Origin: Candidula unifasciata
Lineage: Eukaryota > Mollusca > Gastropoda > Stylommatophora > Geomitridae
DNA length: 64,000 bases
Assembly: GCA_905116865.2 (NCBI GenBank)
Contig: CAJHNH020004890.1
Location: forward strand, 2,739,943 to 2,803,942
Reading direction: 5' to 3'
Below are positions 56,680 through 64,000 of this stretch, one piece after another. The translations under genes were made by a program, and so were the position numbers. Position 1 is the stretch's first letter; each line of letters begins with the position of its first letter. The notes under the pieces are model-generated. The model did not search any database and was not told the origin of the DNA. It was given only the letters and a program-made list of their open reading frames with translations.

Positions 56680-58085
56680 ATTTAAGGTTGGAACATGTGA
56701 TAGTTAATAATGTGAAAGTTAGACCGTGTGATAGTGGATAATGTAAAAGTTGAAAAATGTGATAGTGGATAATGTGAAAGTTGAAAAATGTGACAGTGGA
56801 TAATGTGAAAGTTAGAACATGTGACAGTGGATAACGTGAAAGCTGAAAAATGTGACAGTGGATAATGTGAAAATAGACCATGTGATAGTGGATAATATGA
56901 AAGTTAGAACATGTGATAGTGGATAATGTGAAAGTTGAAAAATGTGATGGTGGATAATGTGAAAGTTGAAAAATGTGACAGTGGATAATGTGAAAGTTAG
57001 AACATGTGACAGTGGATAATGTGAAAGCTGAAAAATGTGACAGTGGATAATGTGAAAATAGACCATGTGATAGTGGATAATATGAAAGTTAGAACATGTG
57101 ATAGTGGATAATGTGAAAGTTGAAAAATGTGATATTGGATTATGTGAAAGTTGATAGTGGATAATATGAAAGTTAGGACATGTGATAGTGGATAGTGTGA
57201 AAGTTAGAACATGTGACAGTGGATAATGTGAAAGTTAGAACATGTGATAGTGGATAATGTGAAAGTTGAAAAATGTGACAGTGGATAATATGAAAGTTAG
57301 AACATGTGATAGTGGATAATATTAAAGTTGAAAAACGTGATAGTGGATAAAGTGAAAGTTAGAACATGTGATAGTGGATAATGTGAAAGTTTAAAAATGT
57401 GGCAGTGGATAATGTGAAAGTTAGAACATGTGATAGTGGATAACGTGACAGTTAGAACATGTGATAGTTGATAATGTGAAAGTTAGACCATGTGATAGTG
57501 GATAATATGAAAGTTAGAACATGTGATAGTGGATAATGTGAAAGTTGAAAAATTTGATAGTGGATAATGTAAAAGTTTAAAAATGTGACAGTGGATAATG
57601 TGAAAGTTAGAATGTGTGATAGTGGATTATGTGTAAGTTGAAAAATGTGACAGTGGATAATGTGAAAGTCAGAACAAGTGATAGTGGATTATGTGCAAGT
57701 TGAAATATGTGACAGAGGATAATGTGCAAGTTGGAACAATTTACAGGGGATAATGTGCAAGTTGGAACATGTGACAGGGAATAATGCACAAGTTGGAACA
57801 TGTGGCAGGGAATAATGCAAAAGTTGGAACATGTGACAAGGGATAATGTGCAAGTTGGAACATGTGACAGGGGATAATGAAAAAGTTGGAACATGTGACA
57901 GGGGATAATGCAAAAGTTGGAACATGTGACAGGGAATAATGAAAAAGTTGGAACATGTGACAGGGGTTAATGCACAAGTTGGAACATGTGACAGGGGATA
58001 ATGCAAAAGTTGGAACATGTGACAGGGGATAATGCAAAAGTTAGAACACGTGACAGGGGATAATGTGAAAGTTAGAACAAGTGAT
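56680..58085 (+). repeat. 31-bp minisatellite containing the exon d acceptor
   Basis: About 45 units: GTGATAGTGGATAATGTGAA-AGTTAGAACAT on the left, passing at about 57720 into GTGACAGGGGATAATGCAAA-AGTTGGAACAT. The last 13 bases before exon d (TGACAGTGGATAA on the plus strand) are part of the unit. Confidence 0.96.
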
Positions 58086-58389
58086 GACTGTGAATCAACA
58101 ACCATGATAAGACTGCAATAACAGCAAGTAAAAAGGAGCATGGCTAAACAAGACAACTGTACAGGAAGCCAAACAGTGATAAACTAACACAGAATTGGTG
58201 TTGTCATCCACTACATGCTAAAGGATATAATGAGGAGGGACTCTAAGCACTTACAGACTGAACAGTTTATGTAAAATGAATATGATTTGTCAACTAACAG
58301 ACTGCAACTCCTACCTAGGGGTAAATAGCGGTCATTTTCAGAAGCCAGTGCAGTGTGCATAACTGAGATAATACAGCAGTGGAAAAAGA

Positions 58390-58625
58390 AAAGATCCCAG
58401 TGTTGGATAGGACACATGTTCAGAAAACCTGAGAATAATATAATTAGAATGTCTTTACACTGGAAGCCACAGGGGCACAGAAATAAACAAAGTCCATAAA
58501 ACACAGAGAAGGGAGCTAGAGAGAAGTTAAATGATGGGGAGAGCTGCATGCAATAGCAAAAGATAAAACCACTTGGCGTGAGTTGGGTAAGGGTGTGTGC
58601 TCCATTAGAAAGGCAGAATAAGAAG
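58390..58625 (+). mobile_element. LINE ORF2 tail
   Basis: Frame KRSQCWIGHMFRKPENNIIR then MSLHWKPQGHRNKQ: the 'W.GH.LRK....I....L.W.P.GKR..GRP' block of non-LTR ORF2. The following ACTTGGCGTGAGTTGGGTAA matches the 3' end of the 0.9- and 32-kb repeats. Confidence 0.85.
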
Positions 58626-58729
58626 ACAGCAATGGAACTGGGGAATTCTAGACAAGGTTTTGAGTGTGATTCACCTTTTGTTATCTTGTGTCTCCGACAT
58701 GAGAATGATACAGGTTTTACTGTCTGGGT

Positions 58730-59040
58730 TATCCAAATGGGCTTGTCTGATCTCCAACTGGGAAAATCTGGTGAATCCACACACATATAAATACACTATA
58801 AACATCTCCAACTGGGAAAACCTGGTGAATCCACATATGATTGCATTATAACATACATCTCCAACTGGGAGACATGGCAAAACCCATATATACGATTTCA
58901 CTATATCCAGCTGTGAAGAATTTTGAAACAACACACAAACACACTATATCTCTAGCTGTAAAAACATACTAAATCAACTTACACATTATATCTCCAGCTG
59001 TGAAAACCTAATGAATCAACACATACATTACATCCCTCCT
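58730..59040 (+). repeat. Degenerate tandem repeat
   Basis: Units with ATCTCCAACTGGGAAAA(T/C)CTGGTGAATCCACA, decaying rightwards (TATCTCTAGCTGTAAAAACA). Confidence 0.85.
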
Positions 59041-59275
59041 GCTGTGAACACATACAAAAGGTCTTCAGTAATAAGAACCTGGCAAATCATCATCATCAAC
59101 ACCAAGTATCTTGCCAACTGGCATGGGTGATTATGTCTCTCAATAACCTGCAATCTCCAACAGAATTCATCAGGTATAAATAAGCCACATCTGTAGAACG
59201 GATGTGCAAACAAACTCAAGTTCTGGAACAAGACCAAAGTCCAGAAGTGGACAAGTAACCAGAACACACATGGGA
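59040..59275 (-). mobile_element. Interspersed repeat A copy, truncated
   Basis: GTGCAAACAAACTCAAGTTC and CCAAAGTCCAGAAGTGGACA match the family's minus orientation. Confidence 0.7.
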
Positions 59276-59574
59276 AGGACAAACACACAAACTGTAATAA
59301 TGAAACGTTTCAGGACACAACCTGTTTCATGAAGGCCTTCAATTTATATTAAAAACATTTTATATTTCCTAAATTAATGTAACTGTTATAATTTATGAGT
59401 AAAAATAATAAAACCAAAAATATACTAGTTCGAGCAACACCCCCTGACACTGCTGCCGACACACTAATGTGTCAGATTACACAGTTTGGGAAGCTGTGGA
59501 CTAGAATATGTGAAAGTCACATTTTTCACCTCAAATGAGCAATAAACGTTTTGGGACAACCCATATACCATACA

Positions 59575-60362
59575 AACTATGCTGATACAGATGTACAGAT
59601 AAAAGGGGATTGACTTGTGCAAGGGCAACTATTTACTACACAAACTATGCTGATACAGACACATAGATGACAGGGAACTGACTTCTGCAAGGTCAACCAT
59701 TTACTATACAAACTATGCTGATGCAGACACATAGATGACAGGGAACTGACTTGTGCAAGGGCAACCATTTACTATACAAACTATGCTGATGCAGACACAC
59801 AGATGACAGGGAATTGACTTGTGCAAGGGCAACCATTTACTATACAAACTATGCTGATACAGACATATAGATGACAGGGAACTGACTTGTGCAAGGGCAA
59901 CTATTTACTACACAAACTATGCTGATACAGACACATAGATGACAGGGAACTGACTTGTGCAAGGGCAACCATTTACTATACAAACTATGCTGATGCAGAC
60001 ACACAGATGACAGGGAATTGACTTGTGCAAGGGCAACCATTTACTATACAAAATATGCTGATACAGACATATACATGACAGGGAATTGACTTGTGCAAGG
60101 GCAACTATTTACTACACAAACTATGCTGATACAGACACATAGATGACAGGGAACTGACTTGTGCAAGGGCAACCATTTACTATACAAACTATGCTGATGC
60201 AGACACACAGATGACAGGGAATTGACTTGTGCAAGGGCAACCATTTACTATACAAACTATGCTGATACAGACATATAGATGACAGGGAACTGACTTGTGC
60301 AAGGGCAACTATTTACTACACAAACTATGCTGATACAGACACACAGATGACAGAAAACTGAC
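59575..60362 (+). repeat. 68-bp minisatellite with 204-bp higher-order unit, ending at the exon c donor
   Basis: About 11.5 units beginning ACTATACAAACTATGCTGAT and ending CTTGTGCAAGGGCAACCATTT. Three variants, A (TACTACAC, ACACATAG), B (GATGCAGACACACAG, GAATTGAC) and C (GACATATAGATG), cycle A-B-C from about 59900, giving a 204-bp higher-order period. The unit contains AACTGACTTGTGCAAGG, identical to the exon c end plus donor. Confidence 0.96.
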
Positions 60363-60448
60363 TTGTGCAAGGAACTCCCAAGGAAGGCCATAAAAATCAG
60401 AGACATGTCCAACTGCTGCCTGTGTATCTTCACATGCTGCTCCCAGCT
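60363..60448 (-). CDS. NPHP3: NPHP3-like exon c, donor copied in the adjacent minisatellite
   Basis: 28 codons plus two bases, phase 0 to 2. Acceptor GTTTACAG|AGCTGG, donor TTGCACAA|GTCAGT. The peptide SWEQHVKIHRQQLDM then SLIFMAFLGSS has the strand-turn form (hydrophobic strand then LG) seen in this family. The phase is forced by both neighbours: the previous exon ends in phase 0 and the next needs two bases (AA+T gives Asn). The donor sits at the very edge of the 68-bp minisatellite at 59575-60362, whose unit repeats the exon end and donor. Confidence 0.72.
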
Positions 60449-60689
60449 CTGTAAACATAACAACAATCCGGTAACACTTGGAGACATTTCATCAACTTCT
60501 TGTAACCAATGTCTGCAGTAAAAACACTACCAAATAATATGTAACTATACTTACTGAAAATCTTGTAGTTAAAAAAAACTCTACTCAAAATTATGTAATT
60601 AACAAGTTTTAAAAAAAATAATAATAAAAGATTCTGTAAATAAACCCTACCAAAGATTTTAAACTGAAGATTCCTTAATCAAACCACAG

Positions 60690-60965
60690 CATTAGCGCAG
60701 TCGATCGGAGACTCGCCTTAAAATCCAGCACGACTCGCTGCAGCCCACGGCAGGTGTTCGAAACCTTGGGGTTCCCGAGGTTCACCCAGCCTCTAGAAAA
60801 TGGGTACTAAATGGAGGAACATCGCTGTAGTAACGGAGTTGCGTACAGACGGCGACACAGGTGGATAGTTTCTTATCAGCTGTCAGTACTGGTGGCAGAG
60901 CACTTCTGGTTTATAACCGTGTGCAATGACGCTGGTACACATCTCCCGACTTTACCTTTTTACAG
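60690..60965 (+). mobile_element. tRNA-derived SINE, family C, copy 2
   Basis: Head GCGCAGTCGATCGGAGACTC with box B-like GGTGTTCGAAACC, and a body parallel to the inverted copy at 342-640 through CACATCTCCCGACTTTACC. Confidence 0.85.
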
Positions 60966-61069
60966 CTAAGATTATGAAACTAAATGCTACCGATGTTTTT
61001 AAGCCAAAGATTCTGTAACTAAAACTTATCAAAGTTTATAACTTTCAGATTCTGTTACTTCTTTTCTTC

Positions 61070-61335
61070 TTCGCCGTTACCATCTGTAAACTTCATTGGA
61101 AAGTTCTGGTTGTTTATCCACCTTTGGACTTTAGACTTGTTCTAGAACCTGAGTGTTGCATACAGATCTGACTTAGTTATATGCAGACTGTTGGTTCCTT
61201 GCCTCTCAGGCAGATGTACTCTGACTTCAAAGAAAACCTCCCAATGGGTCAACTCTTATGAAATGCTTGTTGGAGAGGCGTGGGTCTATTCTTGTTTCTA
61301 CCACAATGGGTCCAGGAACCCACACAGGAATTTCT
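61070..61335 (+). mobile_element. Interspersed repeat A copy
   Basis: GGAAAGTTCTGGTTGTTTAT, CCTTTGGACTTTAGACTTGT and GCCTCTCAGGCAGATGTACT, ending AACCCACACAGGAAT. Confidence 0.88.
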
Positions 61336-61374
61336 GTAACTAACATTACAAAATATTCTTTAAATAAAACCTAC

Positions 61375-61470
61375 CACAGAATCTGGAAGATGCACCTCAC
61401 ATGGCAAATACACAAGAGACAAGACCTTGGATTCCTTCTCACACAGTTCTCGCAATTTGGGCAGGTGATC
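61375..61470 (-). CDS. NPHP3: NPHP3-like exon b
   Basis: 32 codons, phase 0 to 0, acceptor TGCAG|GATCAC and donor TCTGTG|GTAGGT. The peptide DHLPKLRELCEKESKVLSLV continues the helix of the previous exon (HKFTQ-DHLPKLRELCE) into a beta strand, matching the alternating helix/strand pattern before the NTPase domain. The flanking introns hold interspersed-repeat copies and a LINE tail on the other strand. Confidence 0.8.
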
Positions 61471-61494
61471 CTGCAGTATAAAAAGTCTATGGTT

Positions 61495-61975
61495 AAGCAA
61501 AAGCAAAGAGATCAAAAATTAGAATTTTGAGAGCAAGCATCTTTCCTGTAGCGACATATGGATGGGAGTCATGGACTATCTCCCAGTCTTCAAGAAAGAG
61601 AATATGGGCTTTAGAGCTGAAATCCTATAGAAAGATTCATAGAATATCTTGGACAAAGAAGAGGAGAAATACTGACATCTTGAAAGATCTGAACATCAAG
61701 GAAGATTGGCTTTTAAACAGAATCCTGTCATAGAATGTGAAATATTTTGGTCATATCATCATGACGGAATGGAGAAGATAATAGCAGAAGGCATGGTACC
61801 AGAAAAGAGGGACAGGGGCCGATCAACACGAAGATGGGCACAGGGTATAATTGGCTCCTTAAGTATGAAAGTGCATAAGGTGGGAGAGCTGGCGAGAGAC
61901 AGAGGTTCTTTCCAGCAGACTGTGATGAGAGTGACGTTCCGCAAAATACCTGCTACATGATGATGATGATCCTGC
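61495..61975 (+). mobile_element. LINE ORF2 C-terminus, frameshifted
   Basis: RASIFPVATYGWESWTISQS, LELKSYRKIHRISWTKKRRN, then after a frameshift a GH-like block and RDRGRSTRRWAQGI. Same family as 33154-33693 but dead. Confidence 0.88.
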
Positions 61976-62264
61976 GATACAGAAGATCAACGTGGACTAA
62001 CATTATACTTACTTACTGATTTCCTTACTTAGTTGATTCTCTTTGACCTCGGGGTGTAGAAAATTGCTAAAGAGATTGCCAGACCTGTCTATCAGTGGTC
62101 TAACATTGGACATACAACTGAATATATCCCAAATCAAAATGTATTTTTTTACATTTTCAAATTTGTGACATAGTCTACCTTGTTAAACTAGAATTCTGTT
62201 CCCCAATTACTGTAAAATCATGGAAAATATAAACAGTCAAATTATCTTACTGTTTTTTCTTATT

Positions 62265-62535
62265 ATTATCCTTTACCGGCTGTAAACTCTGGCAGAAAGT
62301 TCTGACTGTTCCAGTTCTGGTCTTATTATAGAACTCAAGTTTTGTGTGCACATCAATTTTACAGATATCGCTTAATTTTATGCAAATTGTTTGTTTCTCG
62401 CCTCTCAGGCAGATACACTGATTTCGAAAAAATGCCCCAAACAGTAGACTTTAATAGCATGCTTGTTAAAGGGGCAATGGGTTTATTCATTGTTTTCCCT
62501 ACAATGGTCTCTAGAACCCACACGGGGATGACTCT
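62265..62535 (+). mobile_element. Interspersed repeat A copy
   Basis: GGCTGTAAACTCTGGCAGAA, CGCCTCTCAGGCAGATACAC and AGAACCCACACGGGGAT. Confidence 0.88.
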
Positions 62536-62689
62536 GTTGCAGCTGTTGAAATGGATGTCTCTGTGGTCTAACCAGTGCCCTGCATTCTGAAGATTGTGGG
62601 TTCATTTCACAGAAGACGCAATTTTTATTGAGAACACTGGGAACTCTATCATACAATCTTTTTTTGCCAACCCTGTGTATCAATGCCAG

Positions 62690-62990
62690 ACCTGCACAAT
62701 GGCAGAAAAGAAAAATTACAACTGAAATGAGATTCCTTCAAAGGGCTCTTAATATAACAAGAAGAGATGATCAGCAATGATGAAACCCAAAGGAGAATGG
62801 GGGTAGCAGCAGCTCCGGATTTCATTAGAAGATATCAGGTGAAATGGTTTGGCCATATAACGCGGATGTCAGCAAACAGTAGACCACAGCAAGCAATGAT
62901 GTACGGAGCAGGCAGAAAGCGAAGAAAAAGCCTACCATGCAAATTATGGACAGAAGGACTAAAAGTCCCTGGGAATCCCTATTTATGAAG
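62690..62990 (+). mobile_element. LINE ORF2 fragment
   Basis: TEMRFLQRALNITRRDDQQ, then RYQVKWFGHITRMSANSRPQ and GAGRKRRKSLPCKLW: the 'KM..R...G..RRD' and 'WFGH..RM' blocks of non-LTR ORF2. Confidence 0.82.
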
Positions 62991-62999
62991 CACACTTGT

Positions 63000-63425
63000 A
63001 AATTATTCTTCAACTTGACACCGCAAGGAGGATCAAAAGAGGATCAGGATGAGATGATGATAACTGAGGAATGTCACTGGAGCTATGGTGTTTGTGCCTT
63101 CTGCAATTCTTACAGAAGACAACTAGACTCTCAACATTATACACAGCCATTTGGGATATAAAATCCAGTGTGATGAAGTAGATTCTCTTGACTTTCCACA
63201 TTTACTTCATATTTCAGTTACTATTTACCTGCAGCGGTGAGATGGCAACACTTTAAATATGTGCAATGAGGTAAAACCTGCTGATTAACTGACTAACTAG
63301 CAGTTACCTTACTAGTCTTGCTAGTCACACTCGCCATCACCATGCGCTGTGAGTCCCATGCCTTCTCTTAGCACTATATAACACTAACATTTGGAAAGAC
63401 GGAGAGGTGCCTATCAATCAGTATT
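63000..63425. other. Intron sequence, nothing recognised
   Basis: No exon signal with matching phase is seen. Confidence 0.45.
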
Positions 63426-63428
63426 TAC

Positions 63429-63562
63429 CTGGGTAAACTTGTGGTACTCTGCCGTGAGATCTGGCGACACAGAAGCATAGATCCGCACAGTCTGAGTGAT
63501 GGTCTGGGCCGGCAGGGAGTGGGCCATGTTTCCTCCGTTCATAAGTGCCAGGTTCCAGTCCT
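63429..63562 (-). CDS. NPHP3: NPHP3-like exon a (first visible exon)
   Basis: The exon starts after a TTTATCTGTAG acceptor and ends at CCCAG|GTAAAT. It begins with two bases of a split codon and ends in phase 0. It encodes 44 full codons starting DWNLALMNGG and containing IYASVSPDLTAEYHKFTQ, a hydrophobic strand followed by a helix typical of the region upstream of the NPHP3 NTPase. The next exon continues with HLPKLRELCE, as expected for this family. Because the exon opens with a split codon, the start codon lies upstream, beyond the window or in unrecognised exons between 63563 and 64000. Confidence 0.8.
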
Positions 63563-63639
63563 CTACAGATAAAACATTCAGGAGAAATCAGGACAATCAG
63601 CTATCACGTGAAATCCATAGGTGTCTTCTGCTTCTTCTT

Positions 63640-63985
63640 CTTCTTTGCATTCACCAGCTGTACCTGCTGGCAGAAAGTTCTGGTTGCTCTGCCACTCCTG
63701 GACTTTGGTCTATATTCAGAAATTGAGGTTTGCATACATTTCCTGTGATCCTCCTTTGGTATTTGTACAATGTTACTGTGGTGTGTGTGGCAGTGGTCCA
63801 TTCCCACAAATGCCATTTATCCAGCTTATTTGAATTCAGACTGAGGGTTCCTTGTCTCTCCGGCAGACACAAGCCAACTCTAAGCATATACCCACAATCA
63901 GTTGCTCCTACGACATGCTTCTTAGGGCGGACAGTGGGTCTATTCGTTGTTCTCCAAAATAGAGCCTCAGTACCCATTTGGGGAA
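63640..63985 (+). mobile_element. Interspersed repeat A copy with a 60-70-bp insertion
   Basis: Family phrases GCTGGCAGAAAGTTCTGGTT, CCTGGACTTTGGTCTAT and GGTTCCTTGTCTCTCCGGCA, interrupted near 63745-63815 by unrelated sequence. Confidence 0.83.
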
Positions 63986-64000
63986 TTAGGTGTTTTCTGC

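Noticed and set aside
60363..60448. Alternative frame ELGAACEDTQAAVGHVSDFY for exon c
   Set aside because: It looks protein-like, but it needs a phase-1 upstream exon and does not fit the phase-0 end of exon b or the phase needed by exon d.

Overview
The window is animal nuclear DNA. It has GT-AG introns, tRNA-derived SINEs, many decayed LINE ends, piggyBac, mariner and Helitron remnants, and a very large amount of mini- and microsatellite. The repeat types and the conserved gene suggest a lophotrochozoan, most likely a mollusc. That placement is inference; the sequence alone does not prove it.

One real gene dominates. On the minus strand, from the right edge to 17229, I could trace 24 exons of a nephrocystin-3 homologue (NPHP3-type: conserved N-terminal alpha/beta region, NACHT/STAND-like P-loop NTPase, winged-helix-like linker, C-terminal TPRs of the kinesin-light-chain/TPR_12 type). 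The exons chain in phase for about 1003 codons. The only break is between 49234 and 43616, where one exon (phase 2 to phase 0) is missing. That intron also carries the window's only N (45104) and an indel-rich 1.1-kb duplication, so the assembly is probably wrong there. The N-terminal exons lie beyond 64000.

Layout: 1-6.6 kb holds SINE/LINE debris, a 1.4-kb purine microsatellite and a broken membrane/coiled-coil ORF. 6.63-8.84 kb is a non-autonomous Helitron. 8.9-9.3 kb is a CpG-richer stretch with ETS/CCAAT-like motifs. 9.4-9.7 kb is a tRNA-SINE. 10.2-13.4 kb is composite satellite. 13.9-17.2 kb holds a TTAA MITE, LINE and SINE pieces. 17.2-64 kb is the NPHP3-like gene; its introns carry a piggyBac derivative (18.7-20.3), about a dozen copies of one interspersed repeat, several LINE ORF2 tails, a mariner fragment and at least ten minisatellites.

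The most unusual signal is that at least five intronic minisatellites abut an exon and their repeat unit contains that exon's own splice junction (donor at 60363 and 53513; acceptor at 56664, 41470 and 20968). Each array therefore looks as if it was seeded by slippage or duplication across a splice site, and it now presents tens of decoy splice sites.
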